From G963668185 sp963668185 (lineage in GTDB: Bacteria; Chloroflexota; Dehalococcoidia; Lucifugimonadales; G963668185), in the NCBI GenBank assembly GCA_963668185.1, contig OY764162.1, positions 2,604,001-2,668,000 on the forward strand: 64,000 nucleotides of DNA. Reading direction: 5' to 3'. A program made the translations under genes and the position numbers. The notes under the pieces are model-generated. The model was given only the letters and a program-made list of their open reading frames with translations, ran no database searches and was not told the origin of the DNA. Positions 29,291 to 40,182 of the stretch are shown piece by piece. Every line of letters starts with the position of its first letter. The stretch's first letter is position 1.

Positions 29291-29418
29291 TGTCATTCCG
29301 AGTCCCCCGAGGAATCTCAGACGCCCCGCACTCCACCAACGCCGCGCCCCGGCCAAACGCGCATTCGGCCAGGGCGGGGCGTCTCCCCGTTCGCCCTGAG
29401 CTTGTCGAAGGGCCTCGC
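29291..29418. repeat. Palindromic repeats upstream of the rRNA promoter
   Basis: A CTGTCATTCCGAGTCCCCC unit continues through an intact IS110 target (core CT at 29316-29317) into the CCACCAACGCCGCGCCCCGG tract. A GTTCGCCCTGAGCTTGTCGA unit (29389-29413) follows. No gene is supported between 29274 and the 16S gene. Confidence 0.8.
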
Positions 29419-29470
29419 CGCGAACAGGGCCGCTCCCCAACTCTGAACACTTACGTCGCAGCCGCAACGC

Positions 29471-29500
29471 TTGACTACCCGTATCGAGGTGCGCTAACAT
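29471..29500 (+). promoter_or_regulatory. 16S rRNA promoter
   Basis: TTGACT (29471-29476) and TAACAT (29495-29500) with 18-base spacing lie about 105 bases before the mature 16S 5' end. The leader contains a small CCGGG/CCCGG hairpin (29512-29525) and the TTAACAACTGCATA tract often seen just before 16S. Confidence 0.7.
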
Positions 29501-29605
29501 CTCTCCTCGCTGCCGGGACAGCCCGGCTCGGTTGAGGTGTGTCCGCCTCAACGCGCACCTTAACAACTGCATAGTGGTAAGGAAACGTCAGTTCATAACA
29601 AAACA

Positions 29606-31125
<1,520 letters not shown>

Positions 31126-31134
31126 GGGAGTAGT

Positions 31135-31154
31135 CCCGGCCCTCGTTGGCCGGG
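31135..31154 (+). promoter_or_regulatory. Hairpin just after 16S
   Basis: A 7-bp stem (31135-31141 with 31148-31154) lies 12 bases past the 16S 3' end. It is probably a precursor-processing or 3' hairpin; no T run follows. Confidence 0.5.
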
Positions 31155-31327
31155 ATTAGGTCGGTCGGTGGGCGGGAAGCCGCAAGACCGGTGTCGAGCA
31201 TGACCTTCGAGCATTCGAAGGGGAGCTCCATCGGCCCGAGGCTTCTCCTCGTAGTCCCGCCGTTACATCGTATTCGCACAAATCATGGACCCAGGCGTTT
31301 CCTGCCACTATCCAGTCGTTAAGGCCA

Positions 31328-31353
31328 GGGGCCGGCGCAACAGAGCCGGCCCC
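31328..31353 (+). terminator. Hairpin between 16S and tRNA-Ala
   Basis: A perfect 9-bp GC-only stem (31328-31336 with 31345-31353), eight-base loop, followed by TTCGCATT. It lies 21 bases before the tRNA-Ala gene. It could end 16S transcription or mark a processing site. The T run is poor, so terminator function is uncertain. The rest of the 16S-tRNA spacer shows no other feature. Confidence 0.45.
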
Positions 31354-31374
31354 TTCGCATTCCAGGCGCGCCGT

Positions 31375-31447
31375 GGGGCTGTAGCTCAGCTGGGAGAGCG
31401 CCTCCCTTGCACGGAGGAGGCCGGGGGTTCGAGTCCCCCCAGCTCCA
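31375..31447 (+). tRNA. tRNA-Ala (TGC)
   Basis: A canonical cloverleaf: acceptor GGGGCTG pairs with CAGCTCC, D-arm GCTCAGCTGGGAGAGC, anticodon loop CTTGCAC (TGC), T-arm GGGGGTTCGAGTCCCCC, discriminator A. CCA is not encoded. It lies 251 bases after 16S, where a tRNA-Ala spacer gene would sit in a standard rRNA operon, but the next gene is on the other strand. Confidence 0.96.
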
Positions 31448-31540
31448 CATCCACCCCCAAAAATGTGAAATGTTCATTGCCAGCGCCGTAAGTCCGTGCT
31501 TCATCGGCCGGCGAACACCGGTATTGTCCAAGCTCCCCGG

Positions 31541-34500
31541 CTACTCTCTCAGTCGAAGCCAGTAGAGGGCTGCCAGACTCAAGACGACTATGGAGATGGC
31601 GAAGACACCCGGAATGAGCCAGCTTGGAATGCCCTCAATGGCTGGAGATACGCTTGTATCTGTCACCCTGACCACCGTGGGTTCGGGAGTGGGGCTGGAC
31701 GCGAACTCCAGTGTGTAGGTTGGTGTTGGCGTCATTGTGGAAACTGCCGTTGGAGACTGAGTTGGTTCCGGTGTTGGGGTGGGCGTTGTATTGGACTCCG
31801 GTGTTGGCGTCACCGTGGAAACTGTAGTTGGCACGGAAGTCGGTGCCGGCGTAGCCATGAGTTCGGGCGTCGGAGTTGGAGAAGGTGTGGGAGATGGCGT
31901 CGGAGTTGGAGAGGGAGTCGGTTCAGGTGTTGGGGGCGGACTGGAATGGCCGACAATCACGATCGGTATCGCCAGTGGCCGCTCCGGGTTCCTATCGAGG
32001 ACTACATCGACGGAGGTAGTAGAGCCTTCGGTCACCGAGTAGGCTGGCTGGCTAAAGCTGACAGTGAGAGGCGGCAGGTCAACATCGTGGACATGGATGG
32101 CAGTTTCGACGTAAGAGCCTGCGGCAACCGTTTCCGGAAGGTCCCCAAAGCTGAGGCGTATGGCTTCTCCGTCTTCGGCTATGTAGTCGGCCACCGCCTC
32201 CACTACAAAGGCAACCTCAGTGTCGCCGCTTCCAAAAGTAACGTAGGGCGGTACTCCTGTGTAGTCGGCAGATGTCGCGCCGTTCCGATAAGTGTGCGCG
32301 ATAGGAATCCTCAGAGTTCGCTGAGGATCGTCGCTAAGCCTGACCTCGATGGTGACCAGACTCCCTTCGGCGACTTCGTAGGAGCTTCGGGCAAACGTCA
32401 CTTCCACCGGAGGAAGATCGTCATCGACGATTGTCACAGTAGAATCTCCGAACACGCCTCTTGACACTCCGTCAGGTAGATCGCCAAGTGAGAGCACAAC
32501 CGCCTCGATGCCTTCTACCTGTGAGTCCTGTATGGCGCTGAAGGTTATGAGCTTCTCAGTCTCCCCGCGGCTGAACGAAAGACTTCCAGGCACGCTGGAG
32601 TAGTCTTTACTGATCGCGCCGTTCCGGTTGGATTTTCCGATCGGAATTGTCAAAGTCCGTTCGGGATCATTGCTAAGCGCAACTCTGATAGCAACATCAT
32701 CGCCCTCGCGTACTGTGTAGGAGCCGCTGCCGAAGGTCACTGCCAGCGAGGGCGTGTCGTCATCTGAGATGGAGATTGCCGTCTCCTTGAACTTGCCTAA
32801 GGAAACACCTTCAGGCATGTCAACGATCGAGAGCTTGACCAACTCTAAGTCGTCATCAATGGAGTCTTCAATCGTGGAAACGGTGAAGGAGGCAACGGTA
32901 TCGCCTGGATTGAAAGTGACGCTATCCGGCACACCGGCGTAGTCTGCATCGGTTACTCCTCCCTGATGGGTCTTCTCGAACGGAACAATGAGCATCCGCT
33001 CCGGGTCGGCGCTGAGCATTACCTCGACCGTTACATCATCGCCTTCATCTACCTCGTACGTGGCCATGCCGAAGGTCACCGTGACAGATGGAACGTCGTC
33101 GTCAACGACTTTGACTTCCACATCGCTCGGAACGGCGCCATCGTAGTTTTCGTCCAGCGAAACAGCGGTGTGCGTGATAGTCCCTGCGCCGTCGGTGGTG
33201 TCGTCATCCGCGCCGGCAGTGACGATCACCTCCTGGGGCACGCGCCAGGTGGAAGTGGTAAAGGTGAGGAGAGTCTTGTCTGTGCCGATCCCAGTCCCGG
33301 CGGGCTCATGGACATTGATGGTGACGTCATGAGTCGGCTGGCTGTCCAGCACAACCGTGTATGAAGTCGTGGCCCTCTCCTCCACACGGAGCGTTGACGG
33401 CACAATCGTCACCCCCGCGCTATCGTCATCTGCTATGCGGACCGATGCCTCTCTTCGTGTGCCGGCCGTTACGTCCGTTGGCAGCGGCAAGTTGAACGAC
33501 AGCCTGAGGGATTCGCCGTCATCGTCGATGCGATCATCAGTTGCCGAGAACGTAAAGCTCTGCTCCGTTTCGCCAGAATCGAAGACGATGCTCTCCGGGA
33601 CTCCCGAATAGTCGTCTATGCTGACGCCGGCCTGTGGCGTCTTCACGAGCGCGATGCTCACCGAGCGTTCGGGGTCAGCGCCCAAGGTAACTTTGACCGT
33701 CGTGGTTGCTCCTTCCTCCACTGAGTAAGTGACCTGGCCGAAACTTACCGCCACAGAGGGAACGTCGTCATCCACTATGCTCACTGTCGCTTCGGCGGCG
33801 GTCCCTTCCGATACTCCATCCGGGAGGTCGCCGAAGGTCAACTTGACCGACTCGCCATCGTCATCCAGGGAGTCCTGCATTGCGGAAAAGGCGAAGGACT
33901 TCGAAGTATCCGCTGGGCCAAAGTTGACGCTGCTGGGAACGCCGGAGTAGTCGGTGCTGGTCGCTCCATCCAGGTCTGAACTCATGATCGGTATTGCAAG
34001 GGACCGCTCCGGGGCGTTGTTCAGGACCACTTTCACTGTGGTGGTGGAACCCTCCGGCACAGTGTATGTCGTGCGCTCGAAGCTGACGGTTACTGCGGGT
34101 ACGTCTTCATCGATGATGCTCACAGTAGTCGTCCCGTACATTTCAAGAGATACTCGATCGGGCAGGTTGCCCAAAGACAATCTCACCGTTTCACCGTCAT
34201 CGTCCACATCATCATCAGTGGCCGTGAAGGTGAAGGACTTCTGGGTTTCACCGTCATTGAACACGATTCTCGCCGGGACACCGGAATAGTCGCTTTCAGA
34301 AGCACCATTCAGATTAGTGCTACCGATGAGGACGGTTAAAGTCCGCTGAGGATCCTTATCCAGGACAACCTTGATTGTGGTCGTGGAATCTTCCCGCACG
34401 CTGTAGCTTGCCTGCTCAAAGCCGACGTTCACGAGCACGTCGTCCTTGTCGATTACCTTTACTCTCACAGCCTTTATATTTAAGCCACTGTAACCTGGAT

Positions 34501-37500
34501 CTGTAGAAGCAACGGTGTGGGTTGTCGTCGCCGTGTCATCGTCATCGTCATCGTCTTGCTTCGCCGAGACAGTGACTGGCTGCGCCGTGTCCCAATTCAA
34601 GGTCGTGAATGTGAGACTCCCTGGTGAAGCTGTTACGTCTGAGTTGTTCGCAGGATCGTTGATCGTAACTACGACGTCCGATTTGGGCTGTGAATCGAGC
34701 GCTACCAGGTATGTTGAGGTAGCCCCTTCATCCAGCGTCAGTACGTTCGGTTTCACGGTTACGCCTGCCGTATCGTCGTCCCCAATGGTCACCGTAGCTT
34801 CGTTCGCAGCTCCTTCTGTCACCGCCTCAGGCAACTTGCCGAACGCCAGCTTGACCGACTCGCCATCATCATCCACATAGTCCTGGATTGCCGTGAACGT
34901 GAAGGCCCTTTCCGTCTCACCAGCATCGAACTCTACGAAGCCAGGCACTCCCGAGTAGTCAGTACTGGTCGCTCCACCCTGGACTGTGGCCACGATGGGT
35001 ATGCTCACAGTCCTCTCAGGATCCTTGTCCAACATTACCTGCACCGTGGTCGATGCACCTTCCGCCACGCTGTAGCTCGACTGTCCGAATCTCACGGCAA
35101 CAGAAGGCAGGTCGTTGTCGATCACGGTAACAGTGACTTGACCTGGTGTAATCCGGCCATAAGTGCTGTCATTTGAGTCGATAGTGTGGGTGATCTTCCC
35201 TTTGTAGTCCTCGGAGTCGCTGTCTCGATTTGCCGTTACCGTCACCCTCTGAGGCGTGTGCCAGTCACTGGCCGTGAAGGTCAGGCGCGGCTCGTCCGTC
35301 ACCAGCTTCGCACCGGAAGGCGAGTCGATCCTGATCGTCACGTTGTGCGTCGGCTGACTGTCCAGCACGACCGTGTACGAGGTCGTAGCGCGTTCCTCCA
35401 CACGGAGCGCGGCAGGCGTCACGGTCACTCCGGCCACGTCGTCATCCGTGATGCGGACCGTCGCTTGGTTCGGAGTCCCAGCGGCGACGCCGGATGGCAT
35501 AGGTGAGCCAAACGACAATCGGAGCGCCTCGCCGTCATCGTCTATGTCGTCTCCCGTCGCCGAAAATGTAAAGCTGTGCTCGGTCTCCCCTGAGTTAAAG
35601 TTGATCCTTTCAGCGACGCCCGAGTAGTCGTCCAAGCTGATGCCGCCCTGAGACGACTTCTCTAGCGAGATGCTGACCGAGCGTTCAGGATCTGCGCTTA
35701 GGCTGATCTTGATGGACGTGGTTGCGCCTTCTACCACGCTGTAACTCGCATGCTCGAAGCTCACAGTGACAGACGGCACGTCGTCGTCAAGTATGCTCAC
35801 CGTAGCCTCATTTGTTGTCCCCCCAGATACTCCGTCCGGAAGGTCGCCGAACGCCAGCTTTACAGACTCGCCATCATCGTTCAGTGAGTCTTGCGTAGCG
35901 GAAAAAGTGAAGCTCGCTTCAGTTGCGGACGCGCCAAAGGTAACGCTACCGGGAACGCCGGAGTAGTCGGTACTGGTCGCCCCGCCCTGGCCTTTCGTTG
36001 TGATGGGGATGGTTACAGCCCGTTCGGGAGCGGCGCTCACCCCCAGCTTCACTGACACGCTTCCTCCTTCCTGCACGCTGTACGTGGATTTTTCGAAGCT
36101 AACCGTCACGGCAGGCAGGTCGTCGTCGGTTATGGAGATAGTCGTACTGGCGACCGTCCCTGGCGTGATCCCGTATGGCATGGTCCCGAATCCCAGCCTC
36201 ACCGACTCGCCGTCGTCATCGATGGAGTCTTGCGTTGCTGAGAAGATGAACTCCTTCCGCGTATCGTTAGCCTTGAATACAACGCTGTCCGGCACTCCCG
36301 CATAGTCAGCGCTTGTAGCCCCGCCCTGCCTGGTGACCCCGATGGGTATCGTCACCGTCCGCTCAGGAGCGGCATTCAGCACGACACTGACAGTAGCCGT
36401 GGCGCCCTCATTCACCGTGTAGGCGGCGGCCCCGAAGGCAACGGTGACCGATGGCTCGTCGTCGTCAACAATACTTACCGTTGCCTTGTTGCTCGCCCCT
36501 TGCGTTACGCCATCCGGTAGATCCCCAAACGTGAGAGTGATCGACTCACCGTCGTCATCGATGGAGTCTTGCGTTGCGGAGAAAATGAACTCCTTCTGTG
36601 TATCATTAGTCTTGAATACAACGCTGTCCGGCACTCCTGTGTAGTCTGTGCTGGTCGCACCGCCCTGCCCGGTGACCCCGATGGGTATCGTCACCGTCCG
36701 CTCAGGAGCGGCACTGAGCATGACCCTGACGGTCGTCGTCGCGCCCTCCGATACTATGTAGGCCGACTGCGCGAAGCTCACAGTGATGGACGGTACGTTG
36801 TCGTCAAGTATGCTCACCGTTGCCTCGTCTGTGGTTCCCTCAGAAACTCCGTCTGGAAGGTTGCCAAACGTCAGCTTCACAGACTCGCCGTCGTCGTTCA
36901 GGGAGTCTTGGATAGCGGAAAAAGTGAAGCTCGCCTCAGTTGCAGACGCGCCAAAGGCAACGCTACCGGGGACGCCGGAGTAGTCGGTACTGGTCGCCCC
37001 GCCTTCGCCTGTACTTGTTATGGGTATGGTTACAGCCCGTTCAGGAGCGGCGCTCAACTCCAGCTTCACTGACACGCCTGCTCCTTCCCGTACGCTGTAC
37101 ATGGATTTTTCGAAGCTCACCGTCACGGCAGGCAAGTCATCGTCGGTTATGGAGATCGTCGTATTGGCGATCGTCCCAGACGTGACCCCATTCGGCATGG
37201 TCCCGAAACCCAGCCTGACCGACTCGCCGTCGTCGTCAACGTCGTCAGCCGAGGCGGACATCGTGAAGGCCGCTCGCGTTTCGCCGGTGTTGAATGTGAC
37301 ACTTTCGGGAACGCCTGAGTAGTCGGTACTGGTCGCCCCGCCTTCGCCTGTACTTGTTATGGGGATGGTCACCGTACGTTGCGGGTCTGCGCTTAGGACG
37401 ACCTCGACAGATGTGGTGCCACCCTCAGCCACCGAGTACGAACTCTTGGCGAAGCTCACCGTCACAGCCGTCACGTCGTCGTCGATGATCGTGACGGAAA

Positions 37501-38320
37501 CATCGCTTGGGGTTGCTCGGTTGTAGTTGCCGTCAAGTGAACTAATCGAGTGAGTGATGGCGCCCGTGTCATTCACCTTGTCTGTATCCGGGTTGGCGAA
37601 CACCGTAACCGACTGAGACACGTTCCAATTGGTAGCTGTGAACTTGAGACGGGCCGAAAATGTCACGATCTCTGTCCCTGTGGGTGAGTTGATAGTGATC
37701 GTCACTTCATGAGTGGGCTGGCTGTTCAAGACCACCGTGTATGAGGAACTGGTACTTTCGAGTATGTCCAAATCTGTGGGGATCACGGTAACGCCCGCAG
37801 AATCGTCATCGCTAATGCCAACAATGGTTTGCGTAGGAGATCCGACGGTTACTCCTGTGGGCAACGACGATCCAAATGAAATCCTGAGGCCCTCGCCATC
37901 GTCGTCGATGTGGTCCTGGGTCGCCGAGAAGGTGAATGTGATCTCGGTTTCGCTGTCGTCGAAGCTGACACTGCTGGGCACGCCTGAGTAGTCGTCAATG
38001 CTGATGCCGCTCTGGGGAGAGGTGGACAGTGGTATAGTCAGACTGCGTCCTGGAGCCTGGCTAAGGACGACCTTCACAGTCGTGGTAGCGCCTTCGCCTA
38101 CGTTGTATGAGTCAGATTCAAAGCTAACCGTAACTGTCTGAACGCCGTTCACGGCTGCTATTGCTCCACTCCCGAAGTTCCTATTGAGTTCTGTATTCGC
38201 GTCGTCAAGGAAAGCCTGATCGGCCAGGAAGAAGATCAACCCCAGAAACGTACAAAGAGCAAAGAACCGAAGCAAACTGATCAGTCGGCTAAAGAACTTG
38301 AGAGAATAGCCGATCATCAC
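31541..38320 (-). CDS. Giant Calx-beta repeat surface protein
   Basis: A 2259-residue protein. It has an N-terminal hydrophobic signal/anchor (LLRFFALCTFLGLIFFLADQ, about residues 16-35). About 15 Calx-beta-type units of about 100 residues follow, each with VTVSFxxxxYxVxEG, GGATSxDYSGVP, DDDGESV and an ending DDD. Four interleaved units are of another type (AGVTVxPxxLxVxE... SYTVVLDSQPTH... VTV). The last Calx-beta unit is truncated. A Pro-Thr-Ser stalk comes next (TPEPTPSPTPTPSPTPSP and onward, about 110 residues). One C-terminal transmembrane helix (IPGVFAISIVVLSLAALYWL) and RLRE end the protein. Repeated acidic loops imply calcium binding. It is inferred to be a rod-like cell-surface adhesin or envelope protein. 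The start is GTG-ATG with AAGG upstream. It converges on the tRNA-Ala gene. Confidence 0.9.
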   Translation of the reverse strand: MMIGYSLKFFSRLISLLRFFALCTFLGLIFFLADQAFLDDANTELNRNFGSGAIAAVNGVQTVTVSFESDSYNVGEGATTTVKVVLSQAPGRSLTIPLSTSPQSGISIDDYSGVPSSVSFDDSETEITFTFSATQDHIDDDGEGLRISFGSSLPTGVTVGSPTQTIVGISDDDSAGVTVIPTDLDILESTSSSYTVVLNSQPTHEVTITINSPTGTEIVTFSARLKFTATNWNVSQSVTVFANPDTDKVNDTGAITHSISSLDGNYNRATPSDVSVTIIDDDVTAVTVSFAKSSYSVAEGGTTSVEVVLSADPQRTVTIPITSTGEGGATSTDYSGVPESVTFNTGETRAAFTMSASADDVDDDGESVRLGFGTMPNGVTSGTIANTTISITDDDLPAVTVSFEKSMYSVREGAGVSVKLELSAAPERAVTIPITSTGEGGATSTDYSGVPGSVAFGASATEASFTFSAIQDSLNDDGESVKLTFGNLPDGVSEGTTDEATVSILDDNVPSITVSFAQSAYIVSEGATTTVRVMLSAAPERTVTIPIGVTGQGGATSTDYTGVPDSVVFKTNDTQKEFIFSATQDSIDDDGESITLTFGDLPDGVTQGASNKATVSIVDDDEPSVTVAFGAAAYTVNEGATATVSVVLNAAPERTVTIPIGVTRQGGATSADYAGVPDSVVFKANDTRKEFIFSATQDSIDDDGESVRLGFGTMPYGITPGTVASTTISITDDDLPAVTVSFEKSTYSVQEGGSVSVKLGVSAAPERAVTIPITTKGQGGATSTDYSGVPGSVTFGASATEASFTFSATQDSLNDDGESVKLAFGDLPDGVSGGTTNEATVSILDDDVPSVTVSFEHASYSVVEGATTSIKISLSADPERSVSISLEKSSQGGISLDDYSGVAERINFNSGETEHSFTFSATGDDIDDDGEALRLSFGSPMPSGVAAGTPNQATVRITDDDVAGVTVTPAALRVEERATTSYTVVLDSQPTHNVTIRIDSPSGAKLVTDEPRLTFTASDWHTPQRVTVTANRDSDSEDYKGKITHTIDSNDSTYGRITPGQVTVTVIDNDLPSVAVRFGQSSYSVAEGASTTVQVMLDKDPERTVSIPIVATVQGGATSTDYSGVPGFVEFDAGETERAFTFTAIQDYVDDDGESVKLAFGKLPEAVTEGAANEATVTIGDDDTAGVTVKPNVLTLDEGATSTYLVALDSQPKSDVVVTINDPANNSDVTASPGSLTFTTLNWDTAQPVTVSAKQDDDDDDDTATTTHTVASTDPGYSGLNIKAVRVKVIDKDDVLVNVGFEQASYSVREDSTTTIKVVLDKDPQRTLTVLIGSTNLNGASESDYSGVPARIVFNDGETQKSFTFTATDDDVDDDGETVRLSLGNLPDRVSLEMYGTTTVSIIDEDVPAVTVSFERTTYTVPEGSTTTVKVVLNNAPERSLAIPIMSSDLDGATSTDYSGVPSSVNFGPADTSKSFAFSAMQDSLDDDGESVKLTFGDLPDGVSEGTAAEATVSIVDDDVPSVAVSFGQVTYSVEEGATTTVKVTLGADPERSVSIALVKTPQAGVSIDDYSGVPESIVFDSGETEQSFTFSATDDRIDDDGESLRLSFNLPLPTDVTAGTRREASVRIADDDSAGVTIVPSTLRVEERATTSYTVVLDSQPTHDVTINVHEPAGTGIGTDKTLLTFTTSTWRVPQEVIVTAGADDDTTDGAGTITHTAVSLDENYDGAVPSDVEVKVVDDDVPSVTVTFGMATYEVDEGDDVTVEVMLSADPERMLIVPFEKTHQGGVTDADYAGVPDSVTFNPGDTVASFTVSTIEDSIDDDLELVKLSIVDMPEGVSLGKFKETAISISDDDTPSLAVTFGSGSYTVREGDDVAIRVALSNDPERTLTIPIGKSNRNGAISKDYSSVPGSLSFSRGETEKLITFSAIQDSQVEGIEAVVLSLGDLPDGVSRGVFGDSTVTIVDDDLPPVEVTFARSSYEVAEGSLVTIEVRLSDDPQRTLRIPIAHTYRNGATSADYTGVPPYVTFGSGDTEVAFVVEAVADYIAEDGEAIRLSFGDLPETVAAGSYVETAIHVHDVDLPPLTVSFSQPAYSVTEGSTTSVDVVLDRNPERPLAIPIVIVGHSSPPPTPEPTPSPTPTPSPTPSPTPTPELMATPAPTSVPTTVSTVTPTPESNTTPTPTPEPTQSPTAVSTMTPTPTYTLEFASSPTPEPTVVRVTDTSVSPAIEGIPSWLIPGVFAISIVVLSLAALYWLRLRE

Positions 38321-38445
38321 AGACGATTGACCTTAGACAGCCGCCCAGGGAGATGACGGCGTGCGTTCAGGCGGCCTCGGCATCAGTCGCGGGCGCGTCG
38401 GTATCCGGCTGTGCTGAACCTTATCTCGCACTCTCTTTGAGTCTC

Positions 38446-38949
38446 TTATAAGCTCTTAGCCATGTGCTTTGGCGCTAGCGCCCACTCGATCCATCCGCAG
38501 TGGCCGTACCGAGTAGTTGTCAGGTAGAGTTTGCACAGGGCGCCCTTCTTGAGCCTGATGATCGGAAACGTTGAGCCAGACACCAGTACGGACACCAATG
38601 AGCTCAGGTCGGGTTCGTGACCGACCAGCATCACCCCGTTGGCGTTCGAGTGTTTGTCGGCAAGATGCTGCATTAGAAGAGCATGATCACCGCCCGGTTC
38701 CAGATGCTCTGAGAACTCGAGGCTGCAAGCCTGTTTCAGTTCGCGCCGCATAACCTCCGCAGTCTGGGCCGCGCGAACGAGGGGGCTGGTGACGATCACG
38801 TCCAGCGGGATTTGAAGCCTGTTCCACGTCTTCGCCTGCCGAACCAGCCTGCGTATGCCCTTGTCGGTGAGGGGGCGGTCGAAGTCGTCCGGGTACTTGC
38901 GGCGGTCCCTTTCCTCAGCTACGCCGTGCCTGAGGATGTAAAGGTCCAT
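38446..38949 (-). CDS. SixA-type histidine phosphatase
   Basis: A 167-residue member of the histidine phosphatase superfamily, SixA branch. The catalytic LRHGVAE (about residues 5-11) is followed by TSPLVRAAQTAEV and VGHEPDLS with the second catalytic His. SixA homologues dephosphorylate phosphohistidine; the true substrate here is unknown. I chose the ATG at 38949 with AAGGGG upstream; the frame extends further but overlaps the Ppx gene. The ATG lies one base after the Ppx/GppA stop, so the two genes are coupled. Confidence 0.87.
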   Translation of the reverse strand: MDLYILRHGVAEERDRRKYPDDFDRPLTDKGIRRLVRQAKTWNRLQIPLDVIVTSPLVRAAQTAEVMRRELKQACSLEFSEHLEPGGDHALLMQHLADKHSNANGVMLVGHEPDLSSLVSVLVSGSTFPIIRLKKGALCKLYLTTTRYGHCGWIEWALAPKHMAKSL

Positions 38950-38950
38950 G

Positions 38951-40000
38951 TCAAGCCCCTTCTTCCGAAGCTCCGCCGGCTGTTGCGGCCAGCGCGGGCT
39001 TCCTCTCAATACGGGCCAAGCGCATCGACATGTCTGCTAGCAGTCCTTCTCTGAGTCCCACTCTGGGAATTGTCAGGCTGTCTGCCCACACCGAATTCAT
39101 CAATGCCTGCAGCACGACCGTCGCAGGATAGATCACGTCAGCGCGGTCAGGCCGCAGTCCCAACTCCTTGCGCCTGCCTTCGAGGCCGAGGGCAACCAGG
39201 GCTGATCGCGTCCGCTCGATATCACCTGATTTAGCGTATGAAACGGCCTCTCTGCCTGCCCTTCTCCCGCTGAGGTCACCGATTGCCTCCACGTTCCCGC
39301 CTGTGCCTATGACCGAACCCAGCAGGTTGTGACCCAGAGTGGAGATGACCCAATCGCGAGTCTCGTCCGCCACGTGCCTCACTAGCTGGCCAAAAGCACC
39401 CGGCCCCTGAGAAGGGTCTGACATCATCTTGAGCATCCGAACAGTCCCGAGCTTGTGGCTTTTGCTGTCTATGAGCAGGCCTCCGCTCGCAAGGGCGACT
39501 TCCACGCTGCCGCCTCCGATGTCCACAAGCATGGCTTCACTTCCTGCGAGGTTGAGCTTGCGGGATACCGCGAGGTGAACGAGCCTGGCCTCTTCGACTC
39601 CGTCGATCACCCTCACCTGTATGCCTGTGTCGTCACGGAGACGATCCACCAGTACGCGACCGTTGGCGGCTTCTCGAACGGCGCTAGTAGCCACGGAGGT
39701 CGTGTGCATCGCGCGGTGGCGTTCGATGGCGCGAGTAAACTCCTTGACCGCGGCGGCAGTTCGCTTGATCGTCTTACGGGAGAGCCGCCCTTTAGAGAAA
39801 ACATCGTCTCCCAAGCGGACTGGATTGCGTTCCGTGTGGACTATGTCAACGCCGTCGCTGCGCATGCGTCCGACGGCCAATCGCAGCGCGTTGGAGCCTA
39901 TGTCGATCGCGGCGAGAGTCGTCACTGGATGAGCGGTGATGTTTGATCGGCTGGTTGGCCAGGCGGATTCGGATGTGTGGGCTTTTGGGGTAACTGTCAC
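38951..40000 (-). CDS. Ppx/GppA-family phosphatase
   Basis: A 349-residue Ppx/GppA protein of the actin-like ATPase fold. Phosphate-binding motifs are AAIDIGSNALRL (about residues 30-41) and VDIGGGSVEVA. The conserved Glu lies in the TSAVREAANG stretch. GTGGNVEA follows. Family members hydrolyse polyphosphate or pppGpp. The short length lacks the C-terminal HD-like domain of E. coli Ppx. The start is GTG at 40000 with GAGG four bases upstream; a GTG at codon 26 is an alternative. It lies next to sixA-like and, divergently, PPK2 genes, so polyphosphate is the likely substrate. Confidence 0.87.
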   Translation of the reverse strand: MTVTPKAHTSESAWPTSRSNITAHPVTTLAAIDIGSNALRLAVGRMRSDGVDIVHTERNPVRLGDDVFSKGRLSRKTIKRTAAAVKEFTRAIERHRAMHTTSVATSAVREAANGRVLVDRLRDDTGIQVRVIDGVEEARLVHLAVSRKLNLAGSEAMLVDIGGGSVEVALASGGLLIDSKSHKLGTVRMLKMMSDPSQGPGAFGQLVRHVADETRDWVISTLGHNLLGSVIGTGGNVEAIGDLSGRRAGREAVSYAKSGDIERTRSALVALGLEGRRKELGLRPDRADVIYPATVVLQALMNSVWADSLTIPRVGLREGLLADMSMRLARIERKPALAATAGGASEEGA

Positions 40001-40106
40001 ATTGCCTCAAGCGTTGGAATGTGGGGGACTGCTTTCATTAAACGACTATTGCGCTGGGTAGTCTAGCACAGGAGATGCCACTGGCCATCAAGTGAATGGC
40101 CGCAAG

Positions 40107-40135
40107 TTGCTCTATGGCTATCTTGACCTTATAGT
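40107..40135 (+). promoter_or_regulatory. Putative promoter of the PPK2 gene
   Basis: TTGCTC (40107-40112), 17-base spacer, TATAGT (40130-40135). A 40-base leader with GGAGGTGA precedes the ATG at 40183. Confidence 0.6.
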
Positions 40136-40182
40136 GGGTCAGCATCGCTCACTAACGCGTTTCCGGCGGCGGAGGTGAACTG

